Counted from the stretch's first letter, positions 1-12,679 are shown. The stretch is DNA of 64,000 bases from Chlorokybus atmophyticus (GCA_009103225.1 RHPI01000671.1:174937-238936), one strand, 5' to 3'. Program-made: numbers and translations. Notes: a model not told the origin generated them from the letters alone.

Positions 1-16
1 GGTTGCTGTGCTTGCT

Positions 17-1921
17 CTACGCTCTATGCCTGGCTAGGATAAACAGGTTCCCCTTGTTGTCTCGTCCTATCCGATGATCGTCATCAACATACCTGCATCG
101 CAGCGTTCAGCCATGCCAACAACATAACACCTGCATAACTGCAGCACTCTACACCAGATGCCAACATCCGAGTAAACACCACACGAGTAAGAAAACATTG
201 ACCAACTCACGTTATATCAAGCCACCCTTCGGGATTGAAGATGGAGAGCAGCAGGTCGTAATTCTTCTCGAATAATGAACGCAGCTGCAAGCACAATGAC
301 GGGGTTAACCATGAATCACTGCACAGTAGTCACTGTGCAACAGAAGTACATATCAGAGAGCACCACACGTTGGTGAAAAACAACCGTGCTCAGCATGCAT
401 ATGTGCTGTATGCATTCACAAAGCACTGCAATCAAGTCACCATCTCTGGCTCCAGCGTTGCTTGCTCAAAGGTAATGTCAACTCTCTGCAGACAATGCAC
501 ACAAAGGTGTTAATGATAAGCCATGCAAGCATACCAGTGCATTGTAACATAAAGATGGCAGATATAGCTTACGGTTGGTGATGTCACTTGGTATCGCGCT
601 ACAATGGCCAGTTCGCCCTTGATAAGACCCAAACCAGCCAGAAGGAACTCCACTGTGTTGTTTGCTAAACACTGAAAGCGGGCACATGCAAGACTTAGTT
701 GTATGTGTGTGCCGACTAGCGCGCACGCGCATGCACAAACACAACACGCACATGTGCGTGCGTGCGTGCATGCGTGCGTGCGTAAGCATGTGCACCACCA
801 CACACAAGCATGAACGGTGAGTATGCTCAACCATGTAGCAGATACACGCACCAAGACAACAAACATGCAGCAATTTCCATGCGCGCACGTACCTGCTCTG
901 TGTCTATGCTTTGGAACAGGTTGCCCAGCGTGATGAACCCTCTGAGGCCGAGCTTCGTGCGTCGCGAGCCTTGGATTGATATGGTCGTGTAAAGCAGCTG
1001 CCAGTCGCCCGCCACCTGAACGGTCCATAGTGAAGCGTCTGCGCTCATAGTATCAATCCAATGTGGCAAAACCCAACATGCTTCCATGGTGTGCACTTGA
1101 GTCATTGAGCGCGCTGTCGTACCAAGCGAAGGTTTTCTGTTGGGTTGGGAACAGGGTTAAGTGCTTCCAAGGCTTTGGCCAGAGCATCGATCTCTGCACG
1201 CTTAGCTGATGTCACGCTGAATATGCCCCTGTCAGTGCCTGCAACACACGCATAGGCTTGACTGTGACACAGCCTCTTTGCAATTGAGTCTGCTTGCATT
1301 GCTTGAAGTGCTCTTCTCTATCCTCTCAATCCAAAATGTAGTGTGGTGGCTTATACACAAACACACGCGCATGTATACACAAAAGAAGACAAGTGGACAA
1401 ACATAACATCAGCAGTGTATAGTATACTTGTCTCACACCTGAGTCTCACCTTCGATTGCGGCAAAGAGGGCGTCCTTGGCTGCAGCAATGGCGGGGGCAT
1501 TGTCAGACACGATGGACGCCGAGGCCGAGGACAAGGCGGAGGTGGAGGCGGTGGAGGACGGGGATGAAGCGGAGGAGGAAGACGTGCCTGAGGAACCCCG
1601 TACGCATTTAGCAACATCATGCCGCCGCAGTCGCTGCCGCCTGTAATGCTGTTGAACCACCGGCGCAGGGCGGCGGAGCTTGCTGCGAATGCTTCCAGGC
1701 TCCACCGACGACACCGACAATGCCGACAACGACTGCAATGCTCCGGTTGCCGCCGCCGCCGCCCCCGCCATGCCGGCCTCCTTGTCAACCAACCTCACCG
1801 CCTCAGGCGGGTGTAGCGTGCCGTAGTTGCTGCTACTGTGCTGCTGGAGGCGGCGCAGTGGGAGGAGAAGGAGGAGGCGGCGGCGAAGGCGTGGCTGGGT
1901 GGCTTGGGTAGCTGCGGGCAT
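17..1921 (-). CDS. Plastid lipid-associated protein / fibrillin (PAP) family
   Basis: Seven exons read on the minus strand: 1450..1921 (or 1450..1771), 1123..1238, 893..1015, 573..671, 441..485, 211..284, 17..92; all junctions are GT-AG and keep phase (1005 nt, 334 aa from the upstream ATG). The N-terminus is rich in Arg, Ser and Ala, like a plastid transit peptide. Next come [28 protein letters not shown] and GDWQLLYTT, which are the family's opening motifs, and the end [11 protein letters not shown] is its closing motif. Fibrillins are lipocalin-like proteins of plastoglobules and thylakoids that bind lipophilic compounds. The protein is complete at its C-terminus, with the stop at 17..19. 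The start is uncertain. The ATG at 1921 shares CATG with the divergent URM1 ATG, so the in-frame ATG at 1771 (284 aa) may be the real one. The family is sure; the subgroup is not assigned. Confidence 0.9.
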
Positions 1922-2871
1922 GGTGAAGCTGCAGTTAGAGTTCAGGTGAGTACAATTGTGCGAGTGCAGCAGAGTTAACACACACGCGAGCATGCGTGTG
2001 TGTTAACTCTGCTTTGATCTTCAACTGCAGCGGTGGGCTGGAGCTGCTGTTCGGCAACAAGAAGGCGGTGTCGGCGGATGTGCCGCCTAGCCAGCAGCAA
2101 GACGACGCTAACGGCAACGGGAACGACCACACCGACCAGGCAAACGGCGTGAAGGTCTGAGAACAGCTGTAGTTTCTGAAACATAACCACCTGCACAAAT
2201 GTGTCGCTGCTTGTCCTGAATAGCCTTCTCTCGCTCTGCATGTCACCAGTACGTGCTTGTGGATAATCAGGTTGGCAGGGTTGGTGCAACCTGCTATGTT
2301 GAAGTGCATGGGCACAGCTTGCTTTCCTGCGCATGATATGTGAGATTTGGCAATTGCATAGAAGCTCGAACCACGCATGCATGCATGATCTCTTGGTCAC
2401 TCTGTGTATATCCTTTCTGCACACTGTGACCTTTGCAGCAGCAAGCAGAGAAGTAAGCAAGCTAGCACTACTCTTGTACTGGCGTTGCAGACAACATGCC
2501 TATCACACAGTTGTGTGCTTGTGTGGCTGCAGTAACATGCAACCCGCATTGCACTATATGCTTGCAGGCGAGCGTTCGCGTTGGGGACTTATTGCTGTGG
2601 ATGCGTGACAACCTGCTGCAAGAGAGGCCTGAGCTCTTCATCAAAGGAGACACTGTGTGAGTACTGACTGCTCATGCAACATGAGCACAACACGTGATGT
2701 ACGGCGCTTGTTGTGTTGCAAGCAATGCTTAATGCCGCGCTCTTCTTATGCAGACGACCCGGGATTCTGGTGTTGGTCAACGACTGCGATTGGGAGCTGA
2801 CAGGCAGGCTTGACAGCCGCGCTTGCGAAGGGGACTCCGTGGTTTTCATCTCGACATTGCACGGCGGTTGA
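1920..2871 (+). CDS. URM1: Ubiquitin-related modifier URM1
   Basis: Four exons: 1920..1945, 2031..2154, 2568..2656, 2754..2871; 357 nt, 118 aa. URM1 is a ubiquitin-fold sulfur carrier. Its C-terminal Gly-Gly is activated and thiocarboxylated by the Uba4/MOCS3 enzyme, and it then serves 2-thiolation of tRNA wobble uridine and protein urmylation. The match is clear: [10 protein letters not shown] near the N-terminus, then [33 protein letters not shown] and the exact end STLHGG followed by TGA. The usual length is about 100 aa. The extra residues are a hydrophilic loop rich in Q, D, N and G, encoded at the end of exon 2, at a place where other URM1 proteins have only a few residues. The first exon is only 26 nt. 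The donor after exon 2 (AAG|gtctga) is weak but keeps phase 0. The gene is divergent from the PAP/fibrillin gene. Confidence 0.95.
1969..2012. repeat. Perfect 19-bp hairpin inside URM1 intron 1
   Basis: Arm 1969..1987 and arm 1994..2012 are exact reverse complements around a 6-base loop (1988..1993). The structure fills about half of the 85-nt first intron (1946..2030) of URM1 and lies just upstream of the possible PAP start on the other strand. The arms carry a CA/TG run and a GTTAAC core. Confidence 0.95.
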
Positions 2872-4138
2872 GGTCATCATCATCATCGCTACATTGGATC
2901 GCATGCACGAGGCACATCAGAAGGCACACTGTTGGCCGGCGGAGACTGTCAGCACAAACGCAATGCACTCAAGTTTCTTCTTGTCATCGACTGTGTCCCA
3001 GATAGAGGTATATATGTACTCAGTGTGCCGACACTGCTTGGCATTAGGGGTGCTAACTGACTATTACTGGCATGCAGGGTATGCTTGCTGTAGAAATAGC
3101 TGATGGCAGAGAGTGACTAAGAAAACTGGTTTAAGGCTGAGTTTTACTCTTGAATTGGGCATTTGGGTTAGGTACCAGTGGGTAAGCTGCACCATACTTG
3201 TTGCACATGAGTGTACTCAGTCCTCCTATCTTTGGTACTTGGGCCACTGAGTATTAGGGTGATGCGCATATCCGCAACATGCCTTCAAACAGGAAGTAAT
3301 GCATTGCCCTTCAGAGGCTTGATAAGCTGGTGCGTAATGCACTGACAACACTTGATGGCATCTGATATTCACGCACACACAGGTGAGTGACTGCCTTGGC
3401 GGTGCTGCAAGAACTTCTGCAGTGGTCGTAGTGGTTGTGGGCCTCCACTGTCGCTGCTCGCTTTGTGCACTAGCCTATGACTCCTGGCTGGGGAGTCTTG
3501 CTGCGGCTTGGCTATCTTTGTTATCATATCCCCTGCCTATTTTGGATGATGCAGGAAGGGACCGATCGTTGAGGATGAATCAGTGAGTGAAAGTGGCTAC
3601 AACTTGCCCCTACACTACAGCTCAGCCGTCATGTACTGATGCCGTTGGCGTGTATGTGCATGTCTGCTTGCGTCCTGCACAGCGGCCTTTCATGCATTGA
3701 ACTTGCCTATGCATGCAATACTGGAAGTCCGTTGGATAACAACACGGCAAATCTTATTACGCATACAACACCTCTTGAAATACTTGTCTTATATTCACTA
3801 TGTACATACTTTGATACTTGGTCAACCTATCCTCTTGTCTGAACGGACACATGGTTGCCGCCCAAGCGGCAACCGTCTGGTGCGTGTGCTTGGTTGACGG
3901 GTGGTCAACTTTAGTAACTACAGTGTGCAGCTGGCATCAATCGCCGCGATGGCGCCTGTCCTGCAAACATACCTCCATGGACCCGGTCCCATGGGGCATG
4001 TTGCGCAGCCTTCTGGAGCGCTTTCTGTATAGATATATGGCCAGCCTATGGCAGCCTACTTGAAACCATCCTGGACTCAACGGTGAAAGGAACTGGATTC
4101 CAAACTCGCTGCACGCAGTAGAAGCTGTGCGTGCATTA
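2872..4138. other. Convergent intergenic stretch, no gene seen
   Basis: This lies between the stop codons of URM1 (plus) and the ANK-PAS gene (minus), so it must hold both 3' UTRs. Only short, family-less reading frames are present. No RNA gene, repeat array or transposon end was recognised. Confidence 0.6.
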
Positions 4139-7100
4139 TCAATCTGGCAGGTACGATGTGAACATGCCATTGTTGGACTCCGACGGGAACGCTTGGGACA
4201 TCTGGAACTCCCACATTGGCGCTGCGGCCATCATGCCTTGGCGGCAGTTGCCGTTGAAGTTGTGTGGGTACTGCATGGCGCCACCGCCGGGCATGGGTCC
4301 CGCGACGTACTGCATGTTGGTGTAGTATGGGGCGCCCATGGGGGGGCCTTGCTGCGAGCCGTCATGCGGCGGGGCGCCCATGATGAAAGGCACCTGCATG
4401 ATGGGCTGCATCTGCTGTTGGCGGCTGCCTTTGGTGTTAACTCGTGTGCGTCTGCTGTTGGTCTGCTGCGGACGCACCCAACGCTGCCGCTCCTGGCGAG
4501 ACTCTTGGCGAGACACTGGACCCTGGACCAGCGGGAGCTCCTCCGCATCATCGAGCGCCACATTGGCGTTGGCGGGGTTGGTTGCACCTGTGACAGGAGA
4601 CATGTCACCGCCTTCACTGCGGTCCGAATGCGGGCTCTGGACCACTGGAGGTGAGTTCACGGGTGGGGACACTTGACGCGGCTGCATTGGAGGAGTCTGC
4701 GGTGTCTTCGGCTTTGCTTCGGCTTTGGGAGGCTCCGCAACTGCTTCGACCTTGCTTGAAGCGGGTGCTTCGCGTACGGGATCCCCAAACATGGAATCGT
4801 CGTCCGACCAGTCGCTCGCGGTGACGTCGGAGACGGGTCCGTCGACGGACTGAAGGCTGGGAGCTGCGCGATTCAGCGCTTCCGCAAATGCAGCACGTAG
4901 CGCGCCAGTTATGCTTTTTGCGTCGCCAGTTGACTCGCATTCGGTGGTGGTGCGCAGCTGCTTGAGCACCTTATACCTAGCAGAGACATCTCGCTCGATG
5001 TAATAGATTGCATACCTGGCACAAGGCAGTGATTGTGAGTTCGAGTAATTACCAACAAAGAATGCAGCGCCTTCTGCGTTGCTTGAGACTTACCCGCCAG
5101 AAAGTGTGTCCGCTGCAATTCTGTACTTCGTTTCAATGCGCACGATGTTGCCATTCTTGCACATGCGACGGAACCGATAAAAACCGGTCATGCGGTCGTA
5201 ATTGACGGTGCGACCCAATAGCAGCGCATCCAGTACGGGGCCTGTCATGTGTGTCCTGCAAAATGCAATTGTCAGGACAGCATGACAAACTGCGCTTGCC
5301 ACAAAACGTTTGTATGCACAACTGCACACATAAGCACGCATATGACATCATCTGTGCACCTGATCTGTTCCAGGAGAAAGGCAAGCTTGGGGCGATCTTC
5401 TGGGTGGACAGAGTCCACATACTGCAACCACATGACAAAAGATCAAGCTACCCTTCCAACTTCCAACTTGAATCAGAAGTTGTTATGCACGTCCTCTTAC
5501 CGAGTGCCCTACAAGTTCGTCGGGTTTGATCCCAAGCACGTCGTTGCAGGCAGCAGATACCCTTGTGATCATCCCCTTTGAGTCTGTCTGAAGCAAAACA
5601 TCTGGTGACACATCTTCAAAAAGCTTTGCCCGCGACCTCTCTTCCTCCATAGCCTTGCGCTCTGATACCGTCAACCAAACAGTCAATCATCCCAGCCATA
5701 TACATATGTACATATGTAACAGGCGAGTCTTTCCGCGTGCAACAAAGTCATGTTGATAACGAATTGCTGGTCGCTTACCAGTGATGTCGCGTTCTACCAC
5801 GACATGGCTGATCCTGCCCTTGGTCGTGTCATACTCCATGATCTGAGCACGGCCTTCGACCCAACACCAGCCGCCGTTCTTCTTCTTTTTGCGGTACTCA
5901 ATGGTTGTTGTTGACAGCTTCTCTGGGCCCTGTGCAGTAGACATGCTCAGCTACAATTAACACAGCATAAAGTCCTGCATGAAGAGAAGAGCAACTGCAG
6001 ACAGAGATGCACGCCGTACCTGAGCAACGATCTCAGCGCATCTCCGTTTGGTGGCCTCAGCATCTTCTTCAATGATCATGTCATAGCCATTCTTGCCAAT
6101 CTGTCAAACATCAAGCGTGAGCCCAGGTCTGCAATGCAGCGTTTGCAACACAACATATCCTCAACAACAAAACACCAATGGCAGCCAGCGGGTACCAGTT
6201 CACTTGGTTTGTACCCCAAAACCCTCTCAACCGCACTGTTGACCGAAGCCACTGTGCCGTCATGGTTGAAAGCAATCAGGATGTCACCCGCAATGCCCGA
6301 AATCAACTTGTTAATCTCAGCACCTGCAATGTCACATAAGGGGTGAGATGTAAACACCACAGCACTGCTCCACCCACAAGTGAGGATCAGTTTGCGCACC
6401 GCTGGCGAGAGCCCTCAACTCCGTGCAGTCCTTCTCAACGCTGAGGTACAGCACTTGGTCACTCAGCAACGAAACGCACTCCCGAATCTGTGCTTCTACC
6501 CACATCTCTGATCCATCAGCCTTGATCTGCGCCACCCAAGAAGTTCAGCAAATTGCACAAGGCTCATGCATACACTAGAGTTGGCAGGGCAAGCTTTGGT
6601 ATTGTCAGTCCTGCTTACTCGGCAGAATGTGCGGGTGTCTTTGACAGTAGACCCCACCAAGCTGCTCAAGTAGACGCGATCCTCAGGAGCTACCGTGTCA
6701 TAAACATGCTGCCCGACCTGCAAGCGCAGTAATCCACAAGCCCGCCATCAGCAAATCTTTAAATGCAAATGGCAAATGCATTTGCACTTGGCACGCAGGA
6801 GGAAAGCTGCTGCCAACTATACTCATAACAGGCACAGGGACTTACCAGTTGGTCCGCCGGGACACCCAAAGCAGATGCTGAAATGTCGCTGACCATGTGA
6901 ATGCGACCTTTGACGTCATACAAGAAGCCACCAACAGAGGCCGCCTGTACGGTTGCACTCAGCTGCTGTACTGTCTCGCGCAGGTACTGTTCCCAGGTGC
7001 TGTCCTCCTCAAGTATGTAGAGAGAGCCTTCAGCGCGCACTGCTCGGGCGTTAATGAACTTGTACGTGCCATCTGAAGCCAAACGTCTATACTGCATCTG

Positions 7101-9492
7101 CAGGATTGGAGATGTTGACTTGGTGTCGGTGACCAATGTCGGTTTTGCAATTGACGGCTGCAACATCTCAGGCAACAGCGTCATGGACTCGCTCATAACG
7201 TCTGGGAATCATCACAGACTTGTTAGTACAGACTGTTTACTAGCTCACTCAGACAAAGCCAAGCAGATACCCTGTCTGAGCATCCTGCCCCGCAAGAAGC
7301 GACACACAGCAGGTATCACAAGCACATTTCCTCTGCATGCCTGATGTGGGGACAAGAGTTTCCGCGGCACCGCGCCAGCTGTCAGCAGTAAGCAACATCT
7401 TGATGCGCCACTGATCGCCTTCGACCATGCGCTCGTAGATGGATGCGCCTTCAACCATTCCGGGGCCAGGTCTGGAAGCACTGACTATGAGCCCCGTTTT
7501 GCAGTCCAGCTCGCACAAGTTATACTTGCCAGAATGCAAAAGCAGCTGCAGCTGCTTAGCCCTGCAATCTGCAATGGCAATCAGCATGCAGTCAGTCCAT
7601 GAGGATATCGGGCAATTGGGGCGCTAGCACACCTTCGAATTGGCGGGAGGCGGCATCGGTTTGACAGGAAGCATCCGCAATGCCAGCTTCTTGGCACTTT
7701 GACTCATGCGGTTGGCTGAGTTCTGCAGTTCAGCACATGTTACGTCCCTCGAGTACAGGTGCGAACCAACCAGCAAGGCTGCATACCTTGTTTCGTTTGA
7801 CAGGCAATACTGGAGCTTACTTCGACAATCAACACTGCAACAAATAAGCATCAGGCCAACTGTGTCAAGGCCTCATGCAAGCGTGTTCACCGAGTTGCAA
7901 ACCTTCAGTCTGAGCAGATGCATCGACAAGTACTGGGGCTCTTGTGTCTGACACCTCTCCTTGTTGAACACTGCTGCCCTGCTTTTCAGACTCTGCCTTC
8001 TTCTTCTTCTTCTTGCGTAGAGAGTCTTTGACGCTAAGTGTGGATTTGCCATCAACTCCGTCCTGCATCACACAGCCAAGTTAGAGAAGCTGCCTCGAGC
8101 TGTGCCATAACGGGTAGTGTGGGTGCCGACCTGATCAGGTGACTGCAGAGCTATTGCGTCCTTCAATACACGTTTCACTTCTGGGTTCCAAGCAACCTGT
8201 GCAACATTCCTGCCATTGCACTCTATTGGTGCGCCTGCCCTCAATAACATGCGAACGGCCTCCACATGACCTGAAAACAGAAGTCGCTGTGAGTCTAAGT
8301 GCATGCGCTGCAGTACTTACCTAGAGGCACCAGCACAAGTTTCAAGCATGAGCGTTGCTTGCCTTCTCCAACAGCGTAATCCAGAGGACGCAAGTCCAAA
8401 CCATCCACAACATCCATTATCTCCGGATCGTGCGCAAGCAGTGCCTCACAAGCAGCTGCTTCACCGTTTTTTGCTGCAAGAGTCAAGGCATGTGCACCTT
8501 GGTTGTCCACTGCCAGAATGTCTGCTCCCTTTTTCAACAGGAGCTTTATGACGGACACATTGCCAGCCTGCCAGACAACAGAAGCAGTTGCACCACTGTC
8601 GTGCGCAATGCCCAGTAAAGGCGGTGGTGACCAACTACACGCTGAAAGTGCGTTGCTAACACTTTGCATCTATTCTATGTGCCAGTGTCATTGTGCGGTC
8701 AGCAAGAATCAAACCCCTACCTCCGCAGCTAGAAGCAGACTGCATTTGCCATCTTTATCTCCCATGTGAGGATCAGCCCCAAGACCCAGCAAACATGCAA
8801 CCATCTTCCCTTCCGGATCCGACTGCGACGCCAGCATGAGAGGTGTCCGCTGAGACGGGCCAACTGGCTGCTCCAGGGTTGCACCCAATCCCATCAGGGT
8901 GTGGACCTGCAAGCATGTCCAGGTAAGCTAAGGCAACATTGCATTGCTACCCAGCAGCAGCTGTAGTGGTAGTAGTAGTAGTACATTCCTGGGCAATATC
9001 CCTCTGGTCTGCCGGCATGAGTAACAACGTTGAGATGGCTGCTGCCTACCATGTTCATGTCGCCGAGTTCAGCGGCAAGAGCTAGGGCTGTTGGCGAGTT
9101 GGGGGTTCTTGTGCTGTTTACAAGTTCAGCAGTGCGTCCACCGAGGGACTGGGCAGTCCACTTGTCACCTGCTAACACGGCCAGTCTGAAGAAGCCGGCA
9201 CCATCAATGGGCATGTCCCTCTGACGGTCGATCTGCGCGCGGAGTGCGTAAATGTCAAGTCACAAATGTCTGCATGCTTAACAACACGTGGGTGTACATG
9301 TTTAGCATTGAGGAAGCTCACCTCTTGAAGCAGCAGTGCTAGTAACGACTCGTCACGCGATGAGAGGCGCTGCGACAAGTTCACGAGTGCTTGGGCAGTA
9401 ACGCGGTTGAGCTCGTCTGCGTCCCGGCTTCGCACAACCTTGCTTGATTTGGCCAATGTGTTGCTGCGCGCAACGTCACTAACCCTGCCCAT
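4139..9492 (-). CDS. Ankyrin-repeat protein with four PAS-like domains, no output domain
   Basis: Nineteen exons: 9322..9492, 9050..9232, 8721..8906, 8321..8567, 8131..8270, 7903..8062, 7787..7834, 7633..7722, about 7340..7568 (donor not resolved), 6846..7201, 6619..6717, 6400..6526, 6196..6323, 6020..6100, 5779..5929, 5501..5661, 5360..5421, 5094..5255, 4139..5015. Every other junction keeps phase. The product is about 1215 aa. Order: ankyrin repeats (roughly 60-290, e.g. TPLMLASQ, KLLLKKGADILAVDNQGA, RMLLRAGAPIE), a Lys-rich linker with QT motifs (310-410), four PAS-like regions (about 410-545, 550-675, 678-800, 805-945; e.g. NSAVERVLGYKPSEL, ACNDVLGIKPDELVGHS, HVVVERDIT), then a Pro/Gln/Met-rich tail. 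PAS folds sense ligands or mediate dimerisation; ankyrin repeats bind proteins. I see no LOV cysteine motif, kinase, GATA finger or cyclase. It is probably a sensor or scaffold, but the ligand and role are unknown. Confidence 0.85.
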
Positions 9493-10730
9493 AGACCGCA
9501 AGTGTTACATGACAATGTATACCAAGCCAGTACTCCTGGAAGCGCCCACAATGTACCAGTACCATTCCACAAAGCAGATTTATGCAACAGTCGGAGTGTG
9601 AGCGTCTGTGCTACTGCTACAGCATACCAACAATGCAATGGCCACAGCAGCCTGTCAATGCTCAAGCTGCCACAAGCGAGTGCGCAATGAAAACTGGGAA
9701 GCACGCCACACAACGCTGTAAATTGTGAAAGTGAGCGAAACGAGCTGTGAGAAATCACAATCAAGCAGCTCAGCACATCCTGCACCTGCTGTGACCGGCT
9801 GCATGGCAAACGCAAGGGCAGCCAGTTGCATTGCAGGCGAGAGGCGCCATGACGGGTTCCCCTAACCCTAGACGCCCGGTTGGCCACCAATCAGCAGCTA
9901 AGCTGCCAGTGCTGCCACTTAGCCAGCAATGCACAGCCAGGATAGCGGCCAATGCAAGGCGCCCACCACACCGCCACGCTGGTGATCATCACCCTCCTCC
10001 CCGTCCCCCACGTTCCTCCCTCCCTCCCCGCCTCCCCCACCCTCAAGCCAGCCACTCCGCCTCCACCACCCTGCGCCACATCCACGTGGCGGCGGCCGCG
10101 GCGGCGACGGATGGTAAGGACCAGGCCGCGGGCAACTGCACTGTCCTAACCTTGGCAGGTGCGCTGCGGGCCAATAATAAAGCAGTGTCACACCCTAACG
10201 TTAACAGCTGCTGCCTGTGAGGGGACTTAGAGCCCTCATGTCAAGGTCATCATGATGTCATGTGCACCATGATGTGGTGCTAGCAGGCAAGGGGAGCCGC
10301 CCAGATTGAAGCCAGGACTGACTTTAGAAGACAGTCATCCGTCTCGAGTCGTAGCTTCCGACGGCGGTTGACAAATCGCTTTCCATGCATTGCATTGAAG
10401 ACGATGTAAGTGTTGGGCCTTGTCTGACACAACCGCTTGTGGCAACGTGCGTGTTATCAGAAACGTGTTGCAGCTATCAAGTGTACCCCCCTCTACCCCC
10501 CGCCGAACGGGGGCATGTATTCATCTACCATAATAATAGGTGACAGGCTGCAACGCATGTATGGGGCTCCAAGCAGCTTTGTTGTTTTTCGTTTTCTCCC
10601 ATACTGCCGGGCATCGCGAGGGATGCCTCAAGCATTCATCCCTCACATTAGAGCATTGTCGCACGATAACATCGTCCGATATTGGCTAAACCCTATCAAA
10701 TGCAAGGTGCTCGACCTCAAGGTTTAAAAA
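9493..10730. other. Region upstream of ANK-PAS gene, no convincing gene
   Basis: It contains the 5' flank of the minus-strand ANK-PAS gene. At 9970..10150 there is a C-rich, Pro-coding stretch open in several frames, which is typical of compositional bias rather than of a gene. A plus-strand 96-codon frame at about 10437..10727 has no recognisable family. Confidence 0.5.
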
Positions 10731-11416
10731 AAACATATGTGTTATGTCAACGGGTAAGGCTTAGCCTACAGATGGTATACTAGCTCAAAGCTTAACGTTC
10801 ACATCGATGTGGCCCGTACCCTTCAACAGACGAGTCTGCAAAGCAAAGCTAAAGTTTGGTTGGTCAGGTTACGAAGTAGTACAGATTCAATTAAGTTAAG
10901 GCTCAGCCTTATACATCGAACCATGCTTAGAGCTGTACCGAAGTATGAGACCCATAGGCTGTGGCAGCATGACATGGGCGCTCCAGAACAGCATTAGCCA
11001 TGTACAATGCAACCATATATTATGCCAAAGGTGCCTGAAGCTATGATGACATGTTGGGATAAGTTGTATGTGTTACAATATCAATTGCATGTTATATAAA
11101 TTGTGTCACTGTTACAACAACCATTTACAAGCTAGTTAAGTTAACAGCACACGTCATTAGTTATGCAACAATATACAACAACTGAAGACCAGGCCTACAG
11201 CTGAACAGTGCTCAACTGTAGTTAAACACTGTTCAACTGTAGGTGTGACACCATGTAGCAGCAGCAGCACATGCTTGTGACAACCTCATACAAACATGTA
11301 ATCAGAAGAAGGCTTGACATTGTATGAGCAGCATTGCATAGCAAGAGTAACAGCAACAGTAATACATGCAAGGCTTGAGACTGCCTGAGTCACAACTCAC
11401 ATATGTGTATATACAC

Positions 11417-11496
11417 AAAAACTAACTGCCAGTTAGTTTAGCATTTGCATTAGTATAGCGACAACAGTGTTGTCGCTAACACACCTGTGCTAATGC
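11417..11496. repeat. Two adjacent hairpins
   Basis: About 11417..11438 folds as aaactaac / gttagttt. About 11447..11496 folds as an outer gcattag / ctaatgc pair plus an inner tagcgacaac / gttgtcgcta pair. No gene is nearby. Confidence 0.6.
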
Positions 11497-12679
11497 ACAA
11501 TGATGCAGCAGCGAGATATCATAACAAACCATTTACACATGGCATTTGTTAACATGTGTTGACACAATCAGGGTGTGAAAGGCAGCATTAATGCATACTA
11601 TCAATGATTAGTAATCATTAAAAAACACAATATTACTTACACAGCCTGGTTTAATACAACTTGAATGTATGACATACACGGATGGTGATTAGCCTAATGC
11701 TGTGCACAATTCCAAGCAACTTGCCTTATGGAAGGAAGACGTGTGGAGCCTGGTAGGCACATGTCGTGTCGTCCCTATTTATGATTCCAGTGCTTATCAG
11801 CGCAATCTGTTACAACTATCGCTGATATGTAATAACATTAAGTAGTTGGTCTGCATGACGTGCCAAGCGCAGTGGTTAAATTGGCGTGCGCAATACAGAG
11901 GGGACATCACGCAGCAGTGTTGGTGACCTCAAGATGACTTCATAATCACAATAAAGTGGCTAAAATTTTCGCCGCCCTGCTTTTGCCTATACAATTATGT
12001 CTTCATTCTACAAGTGTAAAACGGCGCCTTCACCACTAGGCTATAACAGTAATGTTTGCTGCCATATGAGGAGCCACATGTCTCATGTATCATTTACCAA
12101 TATGAAGCATGATGCTTTTTGTATCTGTTACAACAAGCTGCAAATTTCTCGTAAGCATTACATTATGTCAAGGCTGCATCTGCAACGCATTAATTGTGTT
12201 GTTATTAATTTGCGTATTATGTTGGTAATTAGCAACGCATTCACTTGTGCAAGTATACCTTGCAGAATTCATTCATTCATGGTTTTACAATAAGTACCTC
12301 GTGCACAAAACAATATGTATTTTGTAAAGCTACTTATGCTCACATTCTATGAGTTGTATAAACTTGTGAACGATTGTTGCATATTTAATAAAACAGCATT
12401 AAAAAGTCGAACATGTTGATATAAGGCATTTAATGTTATTTTTAGTGTTTACATATTGTTGTGGGGCAACGGTGACCATATGCATGGGTTGAAGATGGTG
12501 AGCTCAGCTGACCGAAAATAGGACCCCAACTCCTTCCCCTCCTTTTCTTGAACACCCGGCACTCCCTTCAGAGGCAGTAAAACCCAACATTTGAGTGCAG
12601 CCTAGGGCGATTGCGTACCCATGTAATAATCCAATTGTTGCTAATGATCATGAGCAGACCTCGCCCGACAATCGCCCAC

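Noticed and set aside
1343-1911. Plus-strand frames opposite the PAP N-terminus
   Set aside because: Shadows of the Ala/Arg/Ser-rich transit-peptide exon on the minus strand.
9831-10220. 129-codon Pro/His-rich plus-strand frame
   Set aside because: Open in three overlapping frames because of C-rich composition. No start context or similarity.
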